Program-made: the position numbers and the translations under genes | Part shown: positions 33,679 to 45,144 of the stretch, piece by piece | Layout of the letters: every line of letters starts with the position of its first letter | How positions within the stretch are numbered: position 1 is the stretch's first letter | NCBI GenBank assembly: GCA_002099365.1 | Contig: MSED01000004.1 | Location: 1,612,001-1,676,000, forward strand | Length of the DNA: 64,000 bases | Reading direction: 5' to 3' | Source: Phialophora verrucosa | Taxonomy: Eukaryota > Ascomycota > Eurotiomycetes > Chaetothyriales > Herpotrichiellaceae | Notes under the pieces: generated by a model | Told to the model about the DNA's origin: nothing | The model's input: only the letters and a program-made list of their open reading frames with translations | Database searches by the model: none

Positions 33679-35508
33679 TCAAGGCTGACTCCTCCCCTCT
33701 GCATTCCCGTGCGCCAGATTAGCGGTACTCTTCCCCTTTTTCATCTCTTCCCTCCAAGTCTGCCGCTCCTGGCTGACCACCCCGGGGCCCCTATACACGC
33801 TCCCGTACAACCCACTCGCCCAGCTCTTCCCTTCCTTGGCCTTCTCCGTCTCGTTCCTCCCCTTGGCGCTAAACTTGCGGCGGTACCACTTCCCGTACAC
33901 AAGCAGGTAGTACAGCCTGAAGGCCAGGAAGGCGAACTTGTCGTTCTCCAAGTCTTCCGGGTATTCAGCCCCGAGGTCGACCGCGGCGGCAATGCCCGCC
34001 ATGATGGCCACTTCGTGCGCATTGACCAGGGTCCAACTGCTTGCGTAGCGCACACGGTTCCGGCCCTGCAGGAACATCATCCACGGGACGACGAGCACGT
34101 AGTGCGTCCAGCTGTGGCAGAGCTGGTGCCACCAGTCCTTCCTGATGATCTTGGCGTCGTCGATCTCCGCGTCGCTCCAGAGGTGGCCGTCGCGCTTCTT
34201 GTTCAGGAAGATGGTCTGGAAGACGTGGTCCTCAAAGGGCACGTTCTCCGGGAACTGGCACTGGTAGTTCGTCGTGTCGAAGCACATTTCGAGCTTGCTG
34301 GTGTCCTGCGGGTACATCTTGATGTAGTACATGGGGCGGAAGTTCTGTTTGGCGTACTCGATGCGCGAGGATTGGTCGTCCTTTCCCGTCAGGGACTGCA
34401 CGCCGGGAGTGGCGGCCGAGTAGAAATTCTCGTAGTGCTTCTTCATGTAGTCGGAATCGGTGTGCGTGATGGTGATGTCGTCGGAGAACTTGGCCGAGCC
34501 TAGGACTTGTCGCTCGCGCCAGGAGGAGGTCTTGCTGAGGACTCGTTTCGCCGTGTCTGCGAGGCAGCAGAGGACGAGTTCGTCGTAGTGTTCTTCAAAG
34601 GTCGGGGCCTGGGGGTCGCCGAATTGGGCGTTGTGGTTGTCGGGTTCGGGTGTGCGATGCTTGAGAGAAACGATCACACCGCGGGATTTTGAGCGGTGGA
34701 GCACGCTGACCAGCTCGGTCGAGAGGCGGACTGTTACGCCTCGCGATTCCAGATCTTTTTGCCAGGTGGTGTAGAAGTCGCCGAAGTTGGGAAAGACGAC
34801 CATGGGAGGCAGGTTGGAGGCGATGCTAAGTTTGTCGTACGGGTACCACATACCGTAGGTGGGCGAGGTTATAAGGCGTTCGAGCATAATGGCGGGAACA
34901 TTGGGTGCTTCGTTACCGGTTCCAAGGAACAATGCAACCATGGGCAAGGCGACAGTATTGGTAAATTCCTCGGAAAAGAACCATAGCTTGAAGAAGATCC
35001 TCATGGGCATCAAGGCGAAGAAGATTTCGAACCAGCGCATGAACTTGATGGCAAAGTGGAGGCGGCGGACTTCGCTCTGGTGCTTCTTGACCAGCTCGGT
35101 GGGAAAGACGTTGGTCCAGAATGTTTCGCCCTTGCCGAAGGAGACTTGCAGATTGACGGGATCGGCGTGGTACCCTTGGCGGGCAAACATTGTGAGCGTG
35201 TGATGGAAAATGAAGCTGCCACCCTGGACGCCTTGATTGAACCAGTTTGCTCCGTGGCGTTCCTTGTCAAGAGGGCATGAGAAGGCTTGTCCGCCGCAAT
35301 AGTCGACAGCGTCGATCAATGTGACGTCGTATTTCTCGGGATGTTGAGATAGGTGATGGGCCGTGGACATCCCACCAGCGCCCGCGCCGACAATGAGAAC
35401 CTTCTTGCGTCCACCTTTAGTGTCACTGACGGGTTTCTGAGACATGGCGGCAGTGGTAGCGATAGAGGTTCGGCCCTCGATATCCTGGCGGAAGGGGGCA
35501 CTGTCCAT
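33679..35508 (-). CDS. FAD-dependent amine-oxidase-like oxidoreductase
   Basis: Single-exon gene of 609 aa. The dinucleotide-binding fold is at residues 37-67 (KVLIVGAGAGGMSTAHHL, then VTLIDA with the ribose-binding Asp66). A CGGQAFS motif follows, as in flavin-containing amine oxidoreductases. The middle part has family-typical wording (NWFNQGVQGGSFIFHHT, PNFGDFYTTWQKDLESRGV, and a typical second FAD-contact region near DELVLCCLADTAKRVL). Residues about 150-200 include a hydrophobic stretch (MRWFEIFFALMPMRIFFKLWFF) that may bind membrane or substrate. The C-terminus has NAHEVAIMAGIAAAVDLG, the usual closing FAD contact. The substrate is unknown; fungal members are usually annotated only as FAD/NAD(P)-binding proteins. 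The frame opens with TTG, and the first ATG at 35508 is chosen; a second Met at residue 22 is possible. Confidence 0.85.
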   Translation of the reverse strand: MDSAPFRQDIEGRTSIATTAAMSQKPVSDTKGGRKKVLIVGAGAGGMSTAHHLSQHPEKYDVTLIDAVDYCGGQAFSCPLDKERHGANWFNQGVQGGSFIFHHTLTMFARQGYHADPVNLQVSFGKGETFWTNVFPTELVKKHQSEVRRLHFAIKFMRWFEIFFALMPMRIFFKLWFFSEEFTNTVALPMVALFLGTGNEAPNVPAIMLERLITSPTYGMWYPYDKLSIASNLPPMVVFPNFGDFYTTWQKDLESRGVTVRLSTELVSVLHRSKSRGVIVSLKHRTPEPDNHNAQFGDPQAPTFEEHYDELVLCCLADTAKRVLSKTSSWRERQVLGSAKFSDDITITHTDSDYMKKHYENFYSAATPGVQSLTGKDDQSSRIEYAKQNFRPMYYIKMYPQDTSKLEMCFDTTNYQCQFPENVPFEDHVFQTIFLNKKRDGHLWSDAEIDDAKIIRKDWWHQLCHSWTHYVLVVPWMMFLQGRNRVRYASSWTLVNAHEVAIMAGIAAAVDLGAEYPEDLENDKFAFLAFRLYYLLVYGKWYRRKFSAKGRNETEKAKEGKSWASGLYGSVYRGPGVVSQERQTWREEMKKGKSTANLAHGNAEGRSQP

Positions 35509-35797
35509 CGACAAGATATACTACCAAGAAGCAAGACCGTATCACACGGTGGGGAGGCGGGCAGGGCCTACCTTCGGCTATATGTAATAATGTCGTGGTT
35601 GTCCACCGAGGTGTGGTGTGGTTGGCAAGGTTTCCATGACCCGTTCATGTTGGCGCGCGACGTCATCACCTCGAGCTTTGTCTGCCAGGCACAAGCCACA
35701 TCCGTCCAGATCTCATCTCGCGTCTATCTCGATGCAGATCGATCTTCGCCTTCGGGCATGCGGGGAGTCGCATCAGTGGCCGATCTGTTCGGCTTCG

Positions 35798-36298
35798 CTA
35801 ACCTGCTTGATCCGCTTTTCTTTTCCTGCTAGTGCCGGAGGCTGCTGCTGTACCTTTGCTGGTATTATCGATTTCTTTGTGACTGCGGCTGGAAGTAGTC
35901 GGTTCCGCTATCGTCGACGAGGCAGCTGCCGGACGGTCCTTCCCTGACTTCAACTTTTTGATGAGTCTTCCGATGGTCGAAAGATGCACGTCTATGCCAA
36001 AGCGGTCCTTGAGATCATGCCGGACCTCACTCCTCTCGGCGGCTGGATGCTTCGCAAGATAGTCCTTGATGCCTTGGAGAGCATAGTCGGGTATCTTGGG
36101 TGGCCGGCCCCTGGGACGTCGATTACGTTCTAATATCTCGGGATCCGTCGCACTGCGGGTTTTGACCTGCGAAACAAATGGTCGCGAGACCCCGAGGGCG
36201 TCAGCGATCTCTGATCCTCGGATGCCGGCAGCTAATTGGATCAGGATCAGATTCCGGGCTTCGTCTGAGTGCCGAAAGTGAGAACCGCCTGATACCAT
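35798..36298 (-). CDS. Solo transposase-type HTH DNA-binding protein with AT-hook
   Basis: A 166-aa single-exon protein. Residues 10-50 form a helix-turn-helix of the Tc1/mariner-IS630 kind (LILIQLAAGIRGSEIADALG and VSRPFVSQVKTRS). An AT-hook-like RRPRGRPPK comes next at about 61-69, then a second, winged helical unit (ALQGIKDYLAKHPAAERSEV ending LSTIGRLIKKLK), as in the two-part paired-like domain of these transposases. The DDE catalytic domain is missing. The tail is Ser/Thr/Lys-rich and ends with a basic RKRKADQ that could act as a nuclear signal. The frame is intact with a clean ATG, so it looks maintained rather than decayed. Possible roles are chromatin binding or transcription control. 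It could also be a truncated element; no terminal inverted repeats were seen. Confidence 0.7.
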   Translation of the reverse strand: MVSGGSHFRHSDEARNLILIQLAAGIRGSEIADALGVSRPFVSQVKTRSATDPEILERNRRPRGRPPKIPDYALQGIKDYLAKHPAAERSEVRHDLKDRFGIDVHLSTIGRLIKKLKSGKDRPAAASSTIAEPTTSSRSHKEIDNTSKGTAAASGTSRKRKADQAG

Positions 36299-38558
36299 GG
36301 CGACGGAGTGAGACGTGCGAGTTGACGTACATCGTACGGAGTGAATGTCTCCTAATAGCGTGAGACTTGCCGCCTCGGTTGATGCAAGCCATTGTTCCCC
36401 AAGTTTACGTGCAGAAGAAGCCGAGAGCGACGCGTTTCATGTGTTGTAACTGCAAACAGAAGGTCGGCCGATGACTTCCTCGCTCCTCGCTCTCTCGCTG
36501 TTCTCTCCCTCTCTCTCTTGCCTCGCCACGCCATAATATTGATATCGGAGCATATGCTGGTCCAGTTGGCTTCGAGTCCCTCCAATTCTCATCTCGTCCC
36601 CTGAAGCTCGCTCCCGGTTGAACCTAGCATGCCAGCTCCCACGACTCCCGCCGAGCATGGAGAATAGTGACTGTCAAGACGCAAAGATGTCTCTATCTCT
36701 ACGTCTTGGAGCTCATAATCCCAGTTGTTCTTCATTAACCGGTTGCGTCCGGGCCTGAGGAGCGTATGCGGAGTCAGCATAAACTACCAACCTCCATACA
36801 CGACTTGAAATTGCAAATAATTGCCTGTCAAACAGAGACGTGCCGTAAGCGACAAAAATACTTCATAGCCATGCTTGGGTTGCATTTCTCTTTCTAGCTT
36901 CACTCGAGGGAGCTCTCAGTCAGTGTGGTATCTCCCCACGTCACCTAAGTCATATCTCTCTTTTCGTTGCCTCTCGGGGCTTCACTGCACGATTCCTTCG
37001 CAGTGATGGTCGTCCAGAACAATCAATTATCATGCCACTCCTTCGGTCCCCCAGTGATTGCTGTCACTAGGCTATTGTGCCATTGACCTCCGCGGCTATT
37101 CAAAGCAATGGGCACCACATGAGTAGTGACTCCTTGGGATGTCCCGTCAAGACAAAAGGCAGGGAGTTGGACTTACAAAAGGCCATCCCCTTTCTTTCCC
37201 GGTCCAATGGCATTATATAAATATTGCAGAGACATCTACCACGGCTCAGCCAAAGCTCAGGATATCCGACGGTGCCCGGCAACTTGGTCCTGTCCTTCTC
37301 CAGCATCTCGCGTTTGCAGAGATGGGCGCAACTATCTCCTTTCCGGGCTCATCGGTTGCTCAAGAAGAAACGTTCGAAAAGAAATGCGACTGCCATATTC
37401 GAGTGATTCGAAAACTTTGCCGCGCATGCAATGAGAACGGCGTGAGGACTCTGCTCCCCTCTACTTTCTACAGAGACAATCCTCGCAAGTTTTGGGTGGT
37501 CGATGTTACCTGCGAAGGTCACCGCAGATCCGTGATTACCAAAGATGTTCGATTTATCCAGACCTTGCTGCCATACGAGCGCTGTAAGCTTTCCCAGAGC
37601 AGAAGATCGAGACGCCCTGGTGGTACAGGCCATGACTGCTAATGTGAAGTAGGCAAGGCATGCAAGGAGAGGTCAAAGAACTCTTCACAGCTATCAACTA
37701 GCACCCCCGAGAGCTGACACTATCCTTGGTCGTCTAATAGATCTCTTCCGAGCTCCAATGTGGGAATCCCTTCGCCGAGTCGAGTCACCGATACACATAT
37801 GGAAATCAAGATACTTCTTGCCCATCCCATTTGAGAGCCACTAACAATACGCGCTGGCCGATGTCGATCTCAGAAGCACAACGCCTGAAGTCTGATATCA
37901 GAAGACCCCTCCTGTCGATTGTGCGAATTTGATCCGCGCGTCTCCGTGAACGGCATGCTTTCAACGTGTCAGCATTTTTCGGACAGCTTGTCGCCGTCAA
38001 CGGCAAGACATACCTTACTATCACAGCCATACAGTCGCTAGCACTGGCGAGGATCATGGTTACACACCTCAAGGTAGATAGCGGTGAAGGGAAAGAGGGG
38101 TTGGCGCCACGAAAGTAATGGCAGCTAAAGAGCCAGGGGAACGTCTAATTGCAGGTCTTGCACGGATCTCAAGCAGCAAAATTATGGATTGAGATCAATT
38201 CATAAAGCAGGCTTGGCTCTAGCATTCATTCCATTTTCGAGGCCTTGCCATGGTTAGTCTTTTCCGCAGTCCTCCTCATCAATGCTGGGAACAGACTCCC
38301 TTTCAGGCATCCTACTTCGGATACGTACTTCGTGTTGATTCGAGATTTTCGCATTATACAGGACGTGTCACCCGTTCGACAGCCTCGCTTGTCTTGGGCT
38401 TGTGACAGATTTACACTCTGATCGGAAGAAGTGGAGAGCCCTTAGAATCATTCATCTTCCAACCAAGATGTGATGATGCGTTGGCGCCGATCTTCGCGTT
38501 GATCAACGCGGCCGTGACTCTCCCCAACCCATCCATCCGCATGCCTTTAGCCCCATGC
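36299..38558. other. Intergenic, no supported gene
   Basis: About 2.3 kb between the HTH gene start and the acyl-CoA dehydrogenase end. A plus-strand frame at 37322-37642 has a Cys cluster (KKCDCHIRVIRKLCRACNENG) and may be a gene fragment, but start, splicing and family are unclear. A pyrimidine-rich tract (36478-36520) occurs in the putative upstream region of the HTH gene. Confidence 0.5.
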
Positions 38559-40330
38559 TCAGAGTCGCGACGAGCGGGCCCCAGACCGCAGCTTGCTCAG
38601 CTTCAAAGCCTCTCGAACGCCCAGGTCAATCATGACGTCTTCAGAACCGCCGGGGACGATCAACGCAATCACACTGCGTGAAATGGCTTCGATTCTGGCA
38701 CCTTGACCACTCTTCGTGAGACCGAGCCTGCCGTCCGTCAGTATGGCACCTCTCTCTCTCTCTCTCCCAGAGCATCCTCTGGAATCTGAGAGAGACGGTC
38801 CCTGGGGGACATTATAAGGGGCTAGAGTGTACTCACCCGCCCATGATCTTCACACACTCGTCCGCCACATACTTGGCCACCATGCCGGCCTCGACTTTAA
38901 GCAGGGCCGTCGTCCCGCCGAGGAGTCTATTGCCGTCCTTCTCGCCGAGCTGGTCCAGCTCATACACGATCTGTTCGATCCAGGCCTGCAGGGCCTCGAC
39001 CTTCTTCCCGCACAGGCCCAACTTGTGGCGCACGACAGGCTGCTCGATCAGCTTGCCGCCGAAGACGTCGCGCTTCTGGGCCCACGCGAACGCGTCTTCC
39101 AGACAGATGCGCGCGCCGCGCAGGGCCTGGAACGCGATCCACAGCCTCTCGTGGTTGAAGTTGGACATGATGAACTTGAATCCGCCGCCCTCGTCGCCGA
39201 CCAGCATGTCGGCGGGTACCTTGACGTCCTCGAACGTGATGTACGTGGTCGAACTCAGTTTGCCGGCCCCGATCTCGATCCGCCGGCACTGGATCCCCGG
39301 CAAGTGGCGGTCGATGAGGAGGAAGCTGAGTCCCGCGGCGCCCGAACCGGGTGGCCCCGTCCGCACCGCCGTGCTGAAGTAGTCGCTGAACAGGCCGTTG
39401 GTGATCCACTTCTTCTCGCCGTTGACGATGTAGTGCTTCCCGTCGGCCGTCTTCTCCGCCGTCGTCGTCAGGTTGCGCACGTCCGACCCGGCGTTGGGTT
39501 CCGTGATCGCGAGCGAGATCCGTTTCTGACCCGACAGGATCTCCGGGAGCACCTTGGCCTGCAGGGCCGGGGAGGCGAATTGGCGGATGGGAGGGGCGCC
39601 GACGGTCTGCGTGCGACGGAGGAGGAGGAAGAGCACGTCAGCAACGCTCCAGGGAGTGTGTTGAAATGCAATAAGGGGCCATCAGACACAAAACAAGAAT
39701 CGTGTAGCTGTAAATGAAAGGAAGAACCAAACCTACCAACCCCACGAAAATCGAACTGATAGCCCCCCCTCTGTACAGTTCGTCCCAGAGCACAAAATCG
39801 TGGAACCCATCCCATTCCTCCGGCTTAATGCCCCCGATGATAGGGTACTTGCCCGCCCATTCCGGCGGGATCGCCCGCCCCGCGGCGATGGGCATCAAGA
39901 GCCCATCCGTGGCGCATTTCGCATATACTTCTTTCGGCACCTCGCCCGCGGCTTCCCATTCTTCACTGCGAACGTTCTGCCGGCCACAGAGTCCAAGTCA
40001 GCGCGCCGGAAAATAAAGCATAATTAAGTAGAGCTGGTCCCTGCCGCGAGCGCGAAGGAGGCTGTAATTAATACACAACGGTGGGTAGGAGGAGTGCTTG
40101 CTCGCGTACCTCTTCGACCCATTTCCTCACCACCGCCCTCAGACGCCGGTGCGAGTCTTTGTAGTACGGCGATGGACGACCGGTGTACCTGCAGCGGGTG
40201 GGCCCCGGTTATTAGTACATTGTCGGAGGTGCATGCCGTGAGGGCGGCGAGTTGTGATTCCTAGAGAGCAATAAACGCACCAAGCAGGTTCCGCCCATGG
40301 GAGCGGACTGCCGAATTGGTCGGTCGGCAT
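38559..40330 (-). CDS. Acyl-CoA dehydrogenase with C-terminal SRL
   Basis: Five exons, complement(40281-40330, 40110-40188, 39737-39976, 38837-39606, 38559-38727), encode 435 aa. All four introns have standard borders; the last contains a CT-rich run. The N-terminal part PLPWAEPAWYTGRPSPYY and the helix SHRRLRAVVRKWV mark the fungal acyl-CoA dehydrogenase type often annotated as acyl-CoA dehydrogenase NM domain-like. The core shows SLAITEPNAGSDVRNL (flavin/substrate loop), the beta-domain TYITFEDVKVPADMLVG, and the helical domain with AWAQKRDVFGGKLIEQPVVRHKL. It would take the first, FAD-dependent dehydrogenation step on an acyl- or aryl-CoA. The final residues Ser-Arg-Leu form a PTS1-like peroxisomal signal. 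There is no obvious mitochondrial presequence, so a peroxisomal site is inferred. Confidence 0.92.
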
Positions 40331-41062
40331 TGTGGTGCTACGCTGCGCTGCGGTGCTCTGCTCCGGGCTCAATATGTGGCAGTGGCAGTGGTAGTGGCTG
40401 TGATGGGTCGTGCTTCAGGACCGGCGGTTCGTTATCTTAGATATTGTTTAGCATTTCAGTAGATGGCACGAGTCCGCTGTGGACGAACTTCTAGTGTCGG
40501 TGTCGGAGTCGCTATATTTGAATGAGGTTGCCGGAGGTCAGTTCTAACGATGCACAGGTGAGAGGAGGTGGCGCCCCTGGACCCTGGCTACCGAGGTTGT
40601 CTCCGGCTGCAGTATTTACTAAATGTCCAACAAGGGTACTTACTGTATGTACTGTAGGTACTGTGGCAGCTCGGTAGGTGCCCTTGTTCCCTAATTGACC
40701 GATGCCGAACCCCACATTTCACAGCCGGCCTGAATTCTCCTACTCGTATACTTTACTGTGTTCACATACCGAGCCTTGAAAGATGCCGAGCTTGGCCTCT
40801 CGAGCCTAAGACTTAACGTGCTGGGTGGAGTTGCCGAGGCTAGGGTGAGCAAAAGAGAATATGGGAGGCTCATCGACATCCGTATACCCTACTTAATCCA
40901 GCCTTAGTAGACTGGGAAGAATGAGATCTATCACTACAGGCTGAACCACAGCTTCCGCTATGCTACGCATGAAACCACGCTCGGCAAAACGCGACCGAGG
41001 TTCAAAAGAGCCACCCATCCCGCCCCCTCTGACATCCTTCAAGGCATCCCCTGTTCTTAACA

Positions 41063-44000
41063 TCATGGCTTCGTATTCCACGTCCACGTGCCTACTGGGT
41101 AAGTCGTGGGATTGAACTGCGCAGGTGAATAATTCATCACCGCTCCCATATTGTTAAGCTGGGTGGTGTCCATCGTCATCTTAGATCCTGGCAATACACA
41201 GTTCTGAACGCCAGCGCAGAAGGTGAAATACTGACTCGAACTACTGGGGTCACCTTGCCCTCCGACAGTCTGTCGCAGGCCTTGATCTGTATTGGCCCCA
41301 GAGGAAGCCCCTGCACTGAAAAAGTAGGTTGACCATACGCCAGGGACGCCGGTATCGTATGTCGTTATGGCGTGGAAGATGTTGTTGTCTTGACCGTAAT
41401 GGGAGAAGAACCACTCGATGCTGATTCCGTAGCGACCCGTCGAGATCAGGTCGATTTGGTAGTATATGCCCTGCTGGGAGGCGCCAATGATGTGGCCGTA
41501 GGACCAGAACGGGGCTAATGTGTAGCCTGGAAGATTCCCGGCCGGGAAGGACAGAGGGGATGAATCGCTGTTGCGAGACAGTGCGGACCAGGTATTCTGC
41601 GTCGACGAAGTGACGGCGAGATTTGTGTTTGTGAACCAGAAATTCGCCGTCACCCAGAGCGTCGTGGTGGATTGACCAAAGATGGTCCATGTGTAACCTG
41701 GTAGGACGGTCGAGAGGTCCAGCAATGTGGCGTGGTTGGTATCACTCCAGCCGTTGTAGTAGGTATTCGTACCACCCGGATAGTCGCGCGCTGTCTGAGA
41801 GCCCGCGGATCTGGGGCCCACTTGGAATGGAATTGGTCGAGCGAGGTACAGTTGCAAAGGTTGTGAAGTGGTCGGACTGCCTATTGGAGTGAGCCAGCGG
41901 CCCGAATGCACCCCGTTTGTCTGTGTCATGTTGGTGGTGAGTTGGACGCCGTTGCTGACACGGCCAAAGAGAGTGCAGAGGCCAGATGAGGCCGACCAGG
42001 AGAAGGCGGCGCAGTTGGAGCTTTGCGCAGCGGCTAGATCGCATTGATTTGCACAGCTATTGTAAGTTGGTTGAGTAGTTGCACCGAAGGGATTGTTACC
42101 AGGGTTGTTGTAATCAGACTGATTGTGCTTTATCAGTATATTACCCATAATTCTGAGGATGGTGGTCAACTTACTGCGCACTCGATATCATAAAGACGGC
42201 CCTGTGCCGCATTGATTCGGATTTGGCCGCCTGGAGCGACGATCAGCTTCTACGTCCCCTTTAGAATTGAGATGACTCTCACCATAATACTTCGAATGAA
42301 GATTGTTGTCGCAGACTGGGTCTTGCGGGTAAGCCAGCGGGAAATTAGATGACATTGCTAGAGAAAGATCGTTCACCGGACTTGCCGAAGTTGTTGCTGC
42401 GGCTTGAGCCCTACTTGTGGTCGTCGCGACAAGGTTGGATGTCGCTGAGGTGGCCACACGTGAGGACGCGGCCGAGCTGCCACACAAGAAGCTTGGGTCC
42501 GTGTAATCAGTGATCCGGGGGTAGCCAGCGTAGAGCAACCGGGCGCTATTGAATGTAGCGTTGCCGCGTGTGCCACAGGTTATGGAAGAGAACGGGTAGC
42601 AGTTGTTGGTTGTCCCTTGACCAACGGGGTTTACCATGAACGTCACGCCCAGACAACTGTTGGCTCTGAGAACATTTGCATACTGACATTGATTGATGCA
42701 GTCATTCAAATCAAATGTCAGCAGAGCCTGCGACGTCGACCCTGTAAATTGGGTAGCGCATTCAATTTCGTAATTGGCGGAGTTGCCGAGGAAATCGTAT
42801 TGATAGCATACGGGAGAGTTTCCTGGACAGATGGTTGATGCATCTGTAGGAGCGGCTGGACAAGTGGTGGGAACATACGACGTTGTGACTGTCGCCGAAG
42901 TCGTCACAGATGAAGCAGGCACAATGGATGGTGAGATCGTCGAAATCGCAGCAATCTGGCTTGTAGTGCTGCTCGGTAACGGGTAGATCGGGTCGTTGAT
43001 TGAGGGATAGCCAGCGTAGATCAGGCGGCCACTCTGCACATTCGCATTTGCGACAGTTCCCGTAATGGCAGACATGAGGAGACAATTAGGGCCCGTTCCA
43101 GAGGATGACCCAAGGTATGTGACACCCACACATCCAAATGGCAGTGCCACGTTGTAGTTGGTGCATAAGCCAATGCAATTTTTCAACGATGTTTCCGATG
43201 TCGAGTTTCCAGGCAAGACAGTACCCTGCAATGCGGTAGCACATTCAACTTCGTAGCAATAGCCGTCGCTATTGACATTCAGGCCCTGGTGATTATAAGT
43301 GGGGCAAAGGTTAGTCGTGGTCGGCGTGGCAGCACAAAATGACGCTGCGGCTGTCGACGCAAGGCCAGCAGTGGTGCGTGACGGCGTGGTCGTTAGTGTG
43401 CTGACAAGCGGTGTGTTCGATCTTGAGGTCGCCTGATTGGACGTAGTTAGACTTGAGGCTGGTCGGGACGTCGATGCAGGGTTGCTACCAGCCGATGTGG
43501 CTGGATTTACAGCAGGCGAAGAGCTCACCGGATCGGAAGTTGGGGAAGAAATGCCAGGATCTCCTGAGGCCGACATCGTGCTTGGCAATCCTACGGCTGT
43601 CGGCGACATAGCTGGCGGGCTGCTCTGCACGCCTCCGCTGCCACTGGACGGGGTATTCTGCTGTGTAGTCGGTGAATCCGAGGGGCCAATCATGCTAGTG
43701 GCCGGGTTGACGGGAGAGTCTGGTGGCGAGGTGGTAGGGGAGATCACGCCGTCCGTTGGTGTGGACATTGTGGACGCTGGGGAAGGAGGTCCAACTGTTG
43801 GGGATGATTCTGCTGCACTCGAACTTGGCGTGGGGCTGCTCCCAGTGTCAGAGAAGACAATTTCAGGAGCGTACGGCTCGTTGACAACAATTGCAGCCTG
43901 AGAGAAGGAATTCGCTCCTCTGTGTACTGTGGTAATCTCATACTTGAGATGGCATGGGTTCCCACTCTCGAGCTGAGAAAATCGTTAGACATGGATTGAC

Positions 44001-45144
44001 ACAAGTCAGCACAAACTTACAATGTCAAATTCTATAGCAACACACTGGCCTTGCGAAGTAGGGACGTAGGATCTGCACGCGTCGATGCATTCTGCAATAT
44101 CCGAAGCAGGCACAGCATCCAAATCATATCCGGGGAGATCCGTATCGCACAGAATTAGGTAATTGTCATTGACAGTGCCATCAAATGGGGAGCGATCGAA
44201 ACAATTCGGAGTGCCTGTCGTGGTTGGCGCTGGATATGCAGCACCACTTTCAGATGTTGAGGGTGCTCGGGAGCTGGAGGAAGGTCCAACATCAGGTGTG
44301 GAGCTTGTCACACCAGATAAAGATTCCTGTGGCGCCGATGAGCCCGAACCAGGGCTTGATGACTCTGGAGATGAAGGAGTTGTCGCGATCGAGCTTATTG
44401 TGCTTGCGGGTGATTCTGCGGTAGTTGGAAATCCAGAACTGCTCGGCGGTGACAGATCTGATGACGTACCAGGCATATTGTCTGAGGTCGATTGTGGCAA
44501 GCCAGTCGCGGAAGAGGTGGCAGGTGGGTTGACATCTTCCGCTGGAATAACGCCTAGTTGAATAACCGCGCAGCCTGGTGGAGCGACTCCGTTGAATGCT
44601 ACCACCATTGTCGAGTCAGAAACGCAAAAGATCGCTTGCCCGCCAACGAATGCATCATTCATCCATTCCAGAGTCCTGTCAAGGCTGACAAGGAATTGGG
44701 TGAAGATCCGTGAAGCTCTCTTCATTCCCGGTGTGTCGGATGAAACTGCGAACGGCTGGGAAGCGACATCTCCAGAGGTGGACACATAGCCGGTCCCGCT
44801 CATCAGCTGCCCAAAGGCGTTCACAGAGAAGTCTGCAGCTTGGGAAGGGTCATTGGTGATTGTCCCGTCCGCTCTGATGTACTCCAAGTTGCCATTCGTC
44901 GTAAAGGCGAGAATAACCGGTTCTCCAGGAGCGATGCTATTGTGTGTCAGTCTCGGGATGGTGCTTCGCAGAATAGACCGTACCTAGGTGTTGTGGATGC
45001 ACTGCTGGTGGCACTGCTACCGGTGCTTGAGCTGGGGTAGACGGGGGGACAATAGCTGACAGCGATTGAGATTGTCGTGCGATATCCAAAGACGGGTATT
45101 GCAAGCTGCAAAGCTATGGCAGCACTAGTCAAAATCCCCCACAT
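41063..45144 (-). CDS. Secreted mucin-like protein with four PAN/apple-like modules
   Basis: Five exons, complement(44984-45144, 44021-44936, 42283-43972, 42175-42230, 41063-42118), each with canonical borders and branch sites, give about 1292 aa. Residues 1-20 (MWGILTSAAIALQLAIPVFG) are a signal peptide. Next comes a region like fungal DUF7908 (DPSQAADFSVNAFGQLMSGTG, and GGQAIFCVSDSTMVVAF). Ser/Thr/Pro mucin stretches alternate with Cys modules: one around YLILCDTDLPGYDLD, two closely alike (both with EIECAT or EVECAT, NCIGLC or DCINQC, CVGVT or CLGVT, and ending AGYP), and a fourth around LYDIECASDYNNPG. The last 250 residues form a lectin-like beta domain (LAPFWSYGHIIGASQQGIYY, EWFFSHYGQDNN). 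It has no GPI signal or C-terminal membrane helix. An extracellular, heavily O-glycosylated wall or matrix role is inferred; carbohydrate or self/non-self binding is speculative. Confidence 0.85.

Noticed and set aside
33580..34503. 307-codon plus-strand frame
   Set aside because: It is the antisense shadow of the FAD oxidoreductase gene; Val/Leu/Arg-rich composition is typical of a shadow frame.
37322..37642. Small plus-strand ORF with a CDC...LCRAC cluster
   Set aside because: Cys pattern is suggestive, but start, stop and splicing are unclear and no second line of evidence was found.
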